Below are positions 47,105 through 58,700 of a stretch of DNA of 64,000 nt, piece after piece. The stretch's first letter is position 1, and every line of letters begins with the position of its first letter. The stretch comes from Ahaetulla prasina (Eukaryota; Chordata; Lepidosauria; Squamata; Colubridae). The DNA lies in the NCBI RefSeq assembly GCF_028640845.1, contig NC_080541.1, positions 175,698,502 through 175,762,501 of the forward strand, read 5' to 3'. Position numbers and translations under genes: made by a program. Under the pieces are notes generated by a model that saw only the letters and a list, made by a program, of their open reading frames with translations, had not been told where the DNA came from and searched no databases.

Positions 47105-47315
47105 GAGGCATGATGCTGCAGTGGTTAGAATGCAGTATTGCTGCCTAATTCTGCTGACTGCCAGGGTTTGATCCTCACCGGCTCAAGGTTGATTCAGCTT
47201 TCCATCCTTCCGAGGACCTAGATTTTGGGGGCAATATGCTGATTCTATAAACCATATAGAGAGGGCTGTAAAATACTACAAACCAGTATATAAATCTAAG
47301 TGCTATTGCTATTTT
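47105..47315 (+). repeat. tRNA-derived SINE (family B)
   Basis: tRNA-like head GGCATGATGCTGCAGTGGTT with the B-box GGTTTGATCC, then CTTTCCATCCTTCCGAGGAC, GGGGGCAATATGCTGATTCT and a tail CTAAGTGCTATTGCTATTTT. The minus-strand copy at 18,237 shares the 3' part. Confidence 0.7.
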
Positions 47316-47940
47316 TACAAATAAATCATACGTACAGTGTTTCTGCTTATTTATGAGATTTGTTCATGGATTGGATTTTTTATATTATTTTTTTTAATTT
47401 TTATATACAGTACTGGATGGTTGGCCAATTTGTGTTTACCTAAAAGCTGGAAAGGTGGTTAATTTATGGTTCAAGTATTATGCAGATGATAGCAATCAGA
47501 TTAATTCAGTGAACAATGATTCTTTAAATGAATGATAATAGAGTAATGTGAAAACAACCTCCAATTACTGCTCCCCAAAATGCAATACTTCTCTTCAGGA
47601 AGATTTCATAGTGACTAGAACGGTATGCACTTAGTTGCGCAAAAGATTAAAGATTTGTCCTCTCCTTCTGGTCACCTTTGTGAGAGGAGGGTCAAGTAAA
47701 CCCCACTTCACACTAATGACCTTTTACTTATACCGCCTGGGAGCATTTATGCCTACTGCGCTTTTTCGGGATTATTTTGGGATAGACTGATCCAAGTCAA
47801 AGCAATAACATTAGGCGGGATAAAAGCCCGGGAAACAAGACATTTTTGAGACAAATATATTGTACTACAGATTATTTTTAATGCCTCCAAATCGGTTCTA
47901 ATGCGTGCAGCCTACTATGTGATGAGATTGTATTTTCCAG
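47316..47940. other. Intergenic upstream of NASP
   Basis: No recognised element. Confidence 0.5.
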
Positions 47941-47979
47941 CACGCTGAGATGGCGAGCTTTATTTACTCCGATTTTTGG

Positions 47980-48210
47980 ACTACCTTTCCCAAAATGCCA
48001 ATCGCATTGCCGAGGCAACCACACAGCTCTATTAGAACGGTAGCTACTGACGTCACTTGTCGAGAGACTGCCATTCCTTTCTTTTGAAGACGCCTTCCGA
48101 TTCATCGACAGCCCCTGTGCAAGCGACCGCAAAGCATTCTGGGAAACGTAGTTCCTTTTCCGTGAGAGCGTGTTTCGCGCCACTGGGGCGTGTCTTCAAG
48201 GGCTATATAA
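47980..48210 (+). promoter_or_regulatory. NASP: NASP promoter 1: SBS, CRE, E2F and TATA-like sites
   Basis: Contains ACTACCTTTCCCAAAATGC (47980-47998) and, inverted, GCATTCTGGGAAACGTAGT (48134-48152). Both resemble the ZNF143/THAP11 SBS motif ACTACnnTTCCCAnnATGC. Between them is a palindromic CRE, TGACGTCA (48048-48055). TTTCGCGCC (48173-48181) fits E2F. TATATAA at 48204-48210 would place a start near 48,234. NASP is S-phase regulated, which fits E2F control. Confidence 0.6.
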
Positions 48211-48233
48211 GCATCCGGAGGGGCGGTGGGCTA

Positions 48234-48304
48234 CGTTTGTCTGCTGGTTATTCCTTCGCTTTTGATTTTCTGTGGCGGGTCGTTGGTTACCATCGCCTTT
48301 TAAG
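48234..48304 (+). other. NASP: NASP 5' UTR exon, candidate 1
   Basis: Start inferred 24-30 bases after the TATA-like box; donor AAG|GTACAAGG at 48304/48305. It would splice to the start-codon exon at about 49,690. No ATG-initiated frame in it resembles NASP. Confidence 0.4.
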
Positions 48305-48639
48305 GTACAAGGGGCTTCAGGCAGGGTTTCTTTCTTCCGGAGCTGGCTAAGCAGGAAGGGGGAGTTGGGCTCGTGGGTTCGTGTAATGAGGGGGCGACAG
48401 CGCCCGCGATACCAAGGAGCCTTTTCGGAGGCTTTAAGCGTTTATTTTCCGGGTAGTAATCTGCGATGTTCGGACACAACTATACGGTTTTTGATTTGGG
48501 GTTTTTTCCCCCTATAATTTTTCTTCATTTCTTTGAAACCTCACTGATTCCAGCCCCCCCTTTTTTTTCTTGAGTGGGTTCGTACGTGCTGTCCTTGGCG
48601 AGATGGAGGCGGCGGGTCTTTAAAAAAAACACCGAGACA

Positions 48640-48837
48640 CCACGTGACCTGGCTGGAGTTTATGCCGCCATTTTTAATAGCTATCAATCTGGCGCGCGCC
48701 AAAGCGGGAGAGGGGAGGGGGTGGAAGGAAGTGAGTGAGTCACGTGGCCAGCAGTCCTGGCCCATTGAAAGCGGCCGTTGAGATTTGGCGCCGAAAAGCG
48801 CTGACAGGAGAGGCGAGGTGGCCCATTGTCCCTTCAG
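48640..48837 (+). promoter_or_regulatory. NASP: NASP promoter 2: E2F palindrome, E-boxes, alternative first exon
   Basis: CpG-rich. TTTGGCGCG on the minus strand (48691-48703) and the double E2F site TTTGGCGCCGAAA (48784-48796). CACGTG E-boxes lie near 48,642 and 48,739. A strong donor CAG|GTGAAG at 48837/48838 would close a short non-coding first exon starting near the E2F palindrome. It may be the main or an alternative start. Confidence 0.5.
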
Positions 48838-49069
48838 GTGAAGGCTTCCGTAGGAAGCGAGACGCTTCCTCTTGCAGAAGAAATGGCTTTAAAACAAGTT
48901 TGAGAAGCCTGAGTTACTGGTATTGGTGCCAGCCTGATGCCTCTTCACACATTTGGGCGTATTAAAGGGCCTGGGGTGTATTTATTGGATGATTCTTGTC
49001 AGTTGATGAAGCTTAACCACCTGTAGCTTCTTTTAAGACAGGAAATGAAATATACTTGAGAGACTAGAG

Positions 49070-49225
49070 CAGGGGTGTCCAAACTTGGCCCTTTGGAGAG
49101 TGGTGGACTTCAACTCCCAGAATTCCCCAGCCAGCATGAGCTATAAATTTAAGCAAGTTGCTAGTTGGAGAATTCTGGGAGTTGAAGTCCACCACTCTTC
49201 AAGGGGCCAAGTTTGGACATCCCTG
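49070..49225. mobile_element. hAT (Buster-like) MITE, 156 bp
   Basis: CAGGGGTGTCCAAACTTGGC at the left, GCCAAGTTTGGACATCCCTG at the right. Arms TGGTGGACTTCAACTCCCAG and its complement. Flanked by GACTAGAG (49062-49069 and 49226-49233). In the NASP 5' UTR intron. Confidence 0.95.
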
Positions 49226-49696
49226 GACTAGAGCTTCAAATGCAGTAGCGCAAAATATTTAAAGTTTCTCCAGTAATTATTCACATGTTTGCGTAGGTAT
49301 TTCAGAGGGCCATATGATATTTCTTCTTTGGTATAACTTATCATTTAAAACTACAGGAAGTAGCAAGTTGTAGTTGTCCATGCTGGTTTGTTGTCACTGG
49401 AATATATATCAGATCACAAATGTTTCCTATATATTGAAATATATAAAACCCCTTTTTAAAGCTGCTAAATCGAGTTTTCACTTTTAATCAATACTGTTCT
49501 CTGGGCAATGAAAAAGCTACTGATTTGCCACTGCATGAGAACTTAAGAAAAATAGTCAACCTATCTGAAGTAGCAAGGTTTTTTTTACAGCACACTCAAT
49601 AATTTAGGTGTTAGCCCAAATACTTGAAAATATGACAAATGCTTGAGTGTTTATCTTCCAAATGCCTTCTGGCTAACTTAAAATTTCAGTTTCAGG

Positions 49697-49746
49697 ATGA
49701 CAGAAGAGGCCTCTGCTCCCTCTACTTCTGCAGACAAAACAGAGAG
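49697..49746 (+). CDS. NASP: NASP coding exon 1
   Basis: [16 protein letters not shown], then [17 protein letters not shown] is conserved with mammals. Acceptor AG at 49,689 or 49,695, just before the ATG. Human has extra N-terminal residues from an upstream exon; none could be found here. Confidence 0.85.
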
Positions 49747-52700
49747 GTAAGAAAATAATTGGATAAAAAATAAACATGTGAGAGCCAGAATAATGAAACT
49801 AATTGAGCTGTTCACCCACTTAAGATGATAAAGGTGGCATATATCATACCTTGATGAACGTATCTTTTCTTTTATGTACACTGAGAGCATATGCACCAAG
49901 ACAAATTCCTTGTGTGTCCAATCACACTTGGCCAATAAAATTCTATTCTATTCTATATTGTATTTTGAGCATTTGTTTTTGGAGTTGGTGCTATATGGTA
50001 AAAAAATTTATGAAAACCTTTAACAAGGTAAAGGTTAAGGTTAGCATGAAAATATATGGTGTGTGTTATTGGGCCAAGCATAGTAATTATAAAAAGTGGT
50101 ATAAATTGGTAATACAGAGGAACATGTCTGCTCTGCTAGCTGCATTGATTACCAATCTGTTTCTGATTCCAATCCAAGGTGCTAATTAATAAAGCCCTAA
50201 ATGGCATGGGACTGGGTTATTTGAAGGACCTTCCCCATATTAACATCTACTACTTATACCAGATCTAACAGGACATGCTGGGGGTCCCATCGACTAGGAA
50301 ATTTCACTTGGCAGGTCCTTGGTGATAGGCTTCTTGTGCTGTGCCCCCTCTAATGAACATCCACCCTTTCAGCTTTCTGGAAGTTTCTTAAGACCTGGTT
50401 GTTCAAGCAGGCCTTTGAATCCTAGGGACTGGCAAAATATTTAGAAATATTTTTCACCTAATCTTTCTTTCTGCTATATTCTAGTTTGTATATTTTGTTG
50501 TATTGACCATTGTTATGTGAAAAGCTGTACAAAAAACTATATTATGGGAAGACAATATATATATTTCATATTTGCAGTATTGATGTGGACGGGGAAGCCA
50601 AGAGACTACTCGGCTTGGGACAAAAGAATCTAGTAATGGGAGATATTCCATCAGCTGTTAATGCATTTCAGGAAGCTGCTAGCCTTTTGTAAGTATTTAG
50701 ATTATGTATAATGGGAGGGTAAAAGATGTTTATTCAGCTATATATATTTATTTATTCCTAGATATATTTTTAATATATGGCTTAGGACCGGGCTACCTAT
50801 GGGACCGTCTACTGCCGGCCTCTATCTCCCAGCGTCCGGTGCGTTCCCACAGAGAGGGACTCCTCAGGGTGCCGTCAGCCAAACAGTGTCGACTGGCGGC
50901 CCCCAGGGGGAGGGCCTTCTCTGTGGGGGCTCCTACCCTGTGGAACGAACTTCCCCTCGGGCTTCGACTACTACCTGACCTTAGGACCTTTCGCCGCGAA
51001 GTTAAAACCTATTTATTTCATATGGCTGGACTGGCCTGATTTTAATTTTAAATTTTAATTGAATTGTTGATGGGTTTTAAATTTTGTAATTTTATGGGGT
51101 GTAATGTCATTTTAAATTTTCTGGCATATTTGAATCAGTTTTTTAAGGGTTGTTTTAATTATTGAGTATGTTTGTTTGTATTTTATTTGCCTGTTCACCG
51201 CCCTGAGTCCTTCGGGAGAAGGGCGGTATACAAATTAAAACATCATCATCATTATAATAATAATATTTGAAGATTTTAGTCTTTTCTGTTTTAGCTTACT
51301 TTTGATGTGTTTTACATAGTTTTAAGATTCATTAAGAAGCTAACATGGCAAATTTTAATTTCTGTTGCTAAGTGAGATATTTGTTGAGTGAGTTTTTCCT
51401 ATTGTATGACCTTCCCACAGTTGTTACATGAATCACGGCAGTTGTTAAGTTAGTAATATTGTTAAATGAATCTGGCTTCCCCATTGGCTTGGTTTGTCAA
51501 GATGATCACATGACCCAGAGACACTGCAATGCCCATAAGTGAAAAACTGTCATGTCACTTTTTGGGTCCATTGTAAGTTTGAACGGTCACTAAATGAACT
51601 ATTGTAAATCAGTTACCTGTAGTTTGGAGATTATGTTGATTAGTTAATTTGAAGCATCCCTTAATGCAATTTAAGTTCAGTTAAAGTAATTCTTTAAAAA
51701 AATGTTTAATTTTTCTTTAGGGGCAAGAAGTATGGTGAAACAGCAAATGAGTGTGCTGAAGCTTTCTTTTTTTATGGAAAATCACTTCTGGAGTTGGCAA
51801 GGTATGTTGATATGTCCTATCACTTGGTCCATTGAACCTCAGTATATTCATTTAAAATTTAACCAGTCAGTAATTCATACAATTCTACTTATTGCCACTG
51901 TTCACATGTACTTTTGTTCTTCTATGTGCAAGACTCTTTCTATGCCACTTTATTTTCTAGGAAAGATCCCAGAATCATATTTTCATAAATGTGTGTATAT
52001 TAATACTAAAGATTTGCTCTGAAACTTAAGTTACACAAATCTTCCAACAAGTCTTAAGACACCAGAATAGATACTTTATTATTGAAGATGTATCAGAACC
52101 TAATAGCTTTTTCCTAAATCAAGTGTAGAATTTTGTAAATATTTGTGGACAATATATTTCTATTAAAAATTGGAAAGAGTATGGTTTAGTTTATTTGTTT
52201 GGGTTGATTAATCTTGGATACCACCATTCCAAGTGGGCCAGTTTGTGTTATGCTATATCATGGCACTGAATTCTTCAAAGAGTTCCACAAAGTATAGATT
52301 AAACGTGTAATTTATTAGAACTTGCACTGAACTACCTGAATAAAATATTAACGTTTCATTAAATATTGGTTAATGACACTATGGCGTATAGTCATGGTCT
52401 CACACATAGCCTGTAAATCACTTCATCAATTAATATTGTTGTCCTAGAATGGAAAATGGGGTGCTGGGAAATGCTTTGGAAGGAGTGCAGGTTGAAGAGG
52501 AAGAAGAAAAAACAGAAGACTCAACGGTAGAAAGCGCTGATAATATAGATGGTATGTAGAGCTGTCTTAATGCATTAGAGAGATGCCAAGCTATGTATTC
52601 TGAATGAATATGAGGCATAAATTGAGGTTCTGTGCCTTAAATAACACATTTAAAATTACAGTGATTTAGTAAGATCACTTAAGTAAAAATTACAATACTT

Positions 52701-55700
52701 AGAAAAAATTGCAAAATCAATGCGTCTATTAAATTAAAATACTGCCACTTGTTCTTCATGGGAGAGGGTACCTACTGTTTTTTCTTTATAAAAACCTTGA
52801 TTTATATAATTGTTTTAGAAACAATTGGAAGTAAACCTTAAAGGAAATTTTTGAAACTAAACGATTGGACTTGCAACCAACTCATGTATGGTGCAGTGCT
52901 ATCTAGTCTTATTATATAAGATTTGAAGTATAAATTCTGTTGTAACCATAAATGAAATTCACTTCAGAGAGTGAATACTTGCCTGTCAAATTTGCTTAAG
53001 CCCTTCAATTTATAGTGGCTTCCTCTGCAATGTTTGGTGTCTCAGTTAAAAAGCTTGGCATCTCTTGCTTGGCTGTTAACTCTTGCTAGTACACAACTCA
53101 TTGCTTAAGCTCAACTGCTTGCAGATCATAAATGTTACAGAGGTGCTTGTTCTTAAATTAAATTAAAAATAAGTATTTGGTATTTTGGCAGCAAGTGTTA
53201 GTGGGAAATAGGGTGGAATGTGAAGATCATAAATGCTTATCACTACATTCGAAGATTTCTTTGTGCTTCATCTTCCTTCTTCATGTAGAAGAAGCAAGGG
53301 AGGAATTAAGAGATCAGGTATATAATGCCATGGGGGAAAATGAATCCAGAAAACCTTCAGAAGAATCTCTGGTAGAAACTAGAGTGCAAGCGAAAAATAA
53401 AGATGCAGAAGTGGAAGAAGTTAAAGAAGAAAAGGCAGCTGTGACTATAGATGATAATCTTGGAGAAAAAGAAAAATCAAGCAAGCAAGTAGAAGATATG
53501 CAAGAACAACAGGTCAGTGAAAAAACTGTGGAAGATTCATTAGAAGGTAGTGCTGCTATAGAAGAAAAGCCAGAAGAAACAACTGGAGAAAAACTAGCAG
53601 CAGAAGAAACCCAGGAAGACATCGTTCTTAAGAAAGTATTGGTTGTAGATAAAACTCCTGAAGAAGAAAAACTAATAGTAGAAAAGCCTGCAGAAGAAGT
53701 TAGTGGAGACACTGTAGAGAAGGAAGTGACTACAGAAGAAAAGTTAGCTTTACAAAAGATGGAACAGAAGGCAGAAAAGCTTATAGTTTTGACTGCTGAA
53801 AAGCACACAAATGCAAAGCTAGAAAATTCAATAGTAGAGACGTCGGCCAAAGCTTCAAAAGAGACATTAGAGGAAAAAGAATTGGTGTCTGCTGTTGATA
53901 AAGTAGAAAGGAAGGCAGAGAAGGCAGAACAGACAACTGTTGCTATTATTCAAGAAGCAGATGTTGTTGCTGGACAAGAAAACGTGGATTTGAAAGAAGA
54001 AGAAAAATTGAATGAACCTATGGCTTCAGGGGAAGTGTTACCTACAGCTCCAAATGAAATTAATTCTCCAGGGGTTGTTGAACAGTCACATGAAACAGAA
54101 ATTGAAGAAAAAGCTGAAGCTGCTGCTAAGGTAGAAAAGGAAGAAGAAAAGGATCACGAGATGGGAGAGGGAGAAGGTAACAGGGATAGAAAATACTTGT
54201 GGGTGGTTTTTGTTAGAATGCTAACCCAAGTAAAATTAATCCATTCAGAATTCTCTTTGCCTCGAGTGAGGGAAGGGATATAGCTAGGGAGAAATATAAA
54301 AGGACACAAAATAGTATAATTACTCTTTCCTCGCCCCTCCCTTCCGTTCGTTTTTTCCCCCCCGAACAGTTAACTGATGGACATAGCAAAACTATTGGCT
54401 GATTTGGGGATATTGTTGGTCTAAGCAGTAAATCTAAAAAGCAATGGCCACTAGAGAATGCTGAATGGATGTTCACTGCATGCTCTGATATTGCAATACT
54501 AACTCAAAGCATAGCTTTCCTCCTGTCATTATATACCAAACCAGTAAGATTGACCAGAGTACCATTACATTAAGATGTCGAGGCTATAGATTTATGCTAA
54601 AAAATAACAATTTGCTATCATGTCTAGAAATATGATAGCGCAACTAGCAAATTCATAATTCTCATGCTTTGTTTTGTCTTACAACATGATTTTTGGAAAT
54701 TTATTTGTTCGGGTTTCAAACAGTTAAATGTCTTAATAATTGCAGCCATTTGGAAAATATAATTGACATATTAAAAGGGACATGTCAGTAAGCATATTTC
54801 AGATCTTGCAGAAACTTCAAATTCTACCTTCTAAATCTTTTTTACAAAGCAGTTTGTATTTAGACATTAAAATGAAAAAAACAGGAAGATGCAGGAAGAT
54901 ACTGTGTACTTGCTCTGTAAACAGCATATTTTCTCAAAAATTGCAGAGTACTATCCCACCTTAATCTTTTCGGAATAGGATCCTCACTAGAGAAACTGAC
55001 CAATCCACTGAACTATTTTAAAAATTAATTTTTATTTAGCGTGTTTTCAGTTTATGCATTGGAAAATCATATATAGATACCGTGTTTCCCTGAAAATAAG
55101 ACCCTGTCTTATATTGTTTTGAACCCTGAAATAAGCGCTTGGCCTTATTGCCATGCATTCAAAAGCCCGATTGGGCTTATTATCAGGGGATGTCTTATTT
55201 TGGGGGAAACAGGGTAGAAATGAGTTAATTTAGGTTTAAAACAGTACAAGTATTCATCAAATTAAATCTTGAATCTGCAGATATTTTTAAAAATAAGTAT
55301 GAATGTTTCATGAATGTCTTTACAATTACAAAACTGAATAACATGCACTTGAGTTTAGAAAGGCTGTTAAATAATGATACTGCAAGAATAGCATTGAATA
55401 AAATAAAGAGCCAAGTAAATAGCATGCCAGTAGTGTATATAAACAGGAAACTCTTCTTACAGAGACAGAAGGGTCAGAAGAAGATGATAAAACTGAAGAG
55501 GAGAAAGAAAATTATTCTACAGCTGAAGAAAAGGTGAAGTATAAATCAGTATTCAGATCTATTAAAAGCTATTAGTGTTATGCAGGAGAAAATTTATGTC
55601 CTATTAGTATAGGTCATCCTTAACACAATTCGCTGAGTAACCGAAGTTACAACAGGACTGAAAAAAGTGACAATTTTTCACATTTATGACTGTTGCAACA

Positions 55701-58700
55701 TCCCCGTGTGATTTACATTTGGATACTTGACAACTGACTCAGATTGATGACAGTTTGCAGTGTCTCGGGGACATGTGATCACCTTTTGCAATCTTCTGAA
55801 AAGCAGTCAGTGGGGAAGCCAGATTCACTTAACAACTGTGTTATTAATTTAACAACTGTAGTAAATAACTTAACAAATGTGGCAAGAAAAGTAAAATGGA
55901 GCAAAACTCATTTATCAAATTTCTCACTTAGCAACATAAACGGGCTCAATTGTGGTCATATGTTGAGGACTACCTTTAGATAAAGGGATAGCTGCTTTTC
56001 TGAGGTAAATCTTAAGTATTTTCTGGTTCTGTGAAAAAAGATGATCTGTTCTAAAGCTGTGTGAAATCTTCTCTTAATGAATGTATTTCTATGAGAAAAA
56101 CTATAATTTTCATAGGATTCAATGCCAGAGTCAATATTTATGATTGCTTATTAAGGCATAAGAAATTGGTACTGTCTAATATGACTAATAAATCATATTG
56201 CTTCAGGAGAGTGAAGAAGATGAAGTTGGAAACTTAGAACTGGCTTGGGATATGCTGGAATTGGCAAAAGTAATATATAAGAGGTATGTCTTAGGAGTTT
56301 TAATAAAATAATATCCATTACCATATTACTGATGAATGTTTTTACAATGTATTTTCTGATTTGCTTTTTTGGTCTAGGCAGGACACTAAAGAAGCACAGC
56401 TCCATGCTGCTCAGGCTCATCTAAAACTAGGAGAAGTTAGCATTGAATCTGGTAATTGACTTAAAATTGTCCAGACATGCTGCTTGTAATAGGTTTTGCA
56501 TGTTGTGACTATACATGAGAGCATGTCTGTTCTGCATTGACTATCAACCTTTTAGTCATATTTTACATTAAAATTATATAAAATTGAAGTAGCATAAATA
56601 TGAAGTAAGTCATGTACTGTGTTTTGACAAGTTTGATTTATGTATATTCTGAATTGAATGTTTTTCAATATTTTTTCATTTTTATTGTAATTAATATAGA
56701 GCTCTTTGCTTCCTAAATCACATTTGTATAGCTGGCATTTTTTTCACTGTTCTAGCACTTAATTCCTAATTGATACAAGTTGATATTTGATTGATAAAAC
56801 TAATTGATAAAATTGATACAGGTAGTCTTCAACTTACAACTGTTATGGAGTCTCCCCACTGCAGACACAAGTTGTGACAGTCATAAAGTAAGTTGTCACA
56901 TGACCAATTTGATTTTATGACCTTTTTTTGCCATAGTTGTTAGGTGACTCGTATAGTTACGTGAATCCAGTTTCCTCCTTTGACTTGCTTGTTGGAAGCC
57001 AGGTGGGAAGATTGCAAATGGCGATGGGACATTGCAACTGTCATAAATACATGATGGTTTCCAAGTGTCCAAATTTTGATCCTGTGATCATGGGGACACA
57101 GCAGTAATTGTAAGTATGAGGACCATTTGTAAGTTGTGTCTTTTCAGTGCTGTTGTAACTTTGAATCATTACTAAATGAATGGTTTTAAGTTGAGGACTA
57201 CCTGTATGATGGCTGAAGAAGGGAAAAAAGAATAACATGGAGACTGCATATTGCTTTGTTATTATTTTTCTGGTTTGCAAAACTATAATTGTACTCTTGA
57301 ACTGAGTCAATTTGTCTCCATTATATGTTACAATTATTTTCCTAAACAAATGTGAATATTTTTCTATATTGCTTTTGGAATTGAGTTTGCTATCATGATT
57401 TTCTGGTGTTTTCTGCAGAAAACTACATGCAAGCTATAGAGGAGTTTCATTCCTGCTTGGCTCTTCAGCAGAAATATTTAGAAGCCTATGACCGTTTGCT
57501 TGCAGAGACTCACTACCACCTTGGGTTGGCGTATCACTACAACAATCAGTATGAGGAAGCAGTGCTGCAGTTCAGTAAATCAATGGAAGTAATTGACAAA
57601 AGACTGGGTAAATCAAAACAGAAGTTCTACATACTTTTAATTATGTTCCTCCATTACTGTTCCCAGTCTGTTCCAAGTTTCAAATTGGTTGCAATTTTCC
57701 ATTAGCTTCCTTGGACAACTTCCATAATTTCGTGTTTTGGGGGAGTAAGGAAGATTACTGTGGGTTCAGCTACAGGAAGATTCTGAAAGGAAGGAATTGT
57801 CTAGATCAGTTCCAATCCAGTTTGACACCTATGTGGAAGACAAAAACATCTTGTTCTGGTGTATGATATGAATAGTAACTTGAAGAGTAGGAAATTGTGA
57901 ATGTGATTGTGCTCCTTTCTGAATGTGTGGCTCAGTTCTGGGGAAGGGAATAGTTGATCCATTGGTTATTTCAGTATGTGGTGACACTGGACTTGCTGTC
58001 ATCCTCTACTATTCAATGTCTGGTGAAATTTTGGAAGAAAGTCTTTAACCTGGGATTAAGTATCAGTATGATGGTATATAGTTGCATATAACCACTGTGG
58101 AGTTGTTGACCTGCTGTTTGGAGTCTGTAAGGGATTGGATAGACCACAAGCTTCAGTAAGTTTGGTCTGGGATAGGGTCACTCTTTTCCCGAGGGAACAA
58201 AGTCCATCTCTTATGAGACTTCCTAGTCTCTACTACATAACTGAAAAGCAGGTGGAACCTGTGGCCAGGAAACAAGTTTTGCCCAGCTTCAGCTGGTCGG
58301 CTAGCTGCAAGCCAATAACACTTATTGTGCAGTGTCCCATGTGCATTTTTAACAATATCTGTTTTGGTTGCTGTGATGATGATTATTTCTCACATTCAGA
58401 CTTAATCCATTGTGTGTGCTCATTCTGAAAAGGATTGCTAAGCATCCCCAGTCTGTGAATTGAGGCTAATAAAATATCTCTGGTGTAACTTTAATGTGTA
58501 CATATATAGGAACATTCCCACCTGAGATTCAAGATCTTGCTCTTCCCCCTGCTTTCACAATGCCTTTAAGGCTTTGTTTTGTTACGATTCTGGTACAGAT
58601 AGGCTGGGCCTGAATTTTGTTTGCAGCAGTTCAATAGTGCAGTGGCACCCAACCTTTTTGCACCAGGAACCAGTTTCATGGAAAACAAATTATTTCATGG

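Noticed and set aside
47105..47190. tRNA gene suggested by A/B-box-like sequence (also at 45,242 and in the SINE at 38,053)
   Set aside because: The heads are followed by shared SINE bodies and do not form a sound cloverleaf by eye.
47878..48183. 101-codon minus-strand frame upstream of NASP, possible divergent gene
   Set aside because: No domain resemblance and it overlaps the SBS/CRE/E2F sites. A leftward non-coding transcript is possible but a protein is unsupported.
53314..53850. 178-codon Ser/Phe-rich open frame on the minus strand
   Set aside because: Mirror image of the Glu/Lys-rich NASP exon; codon complementarity explains its length.
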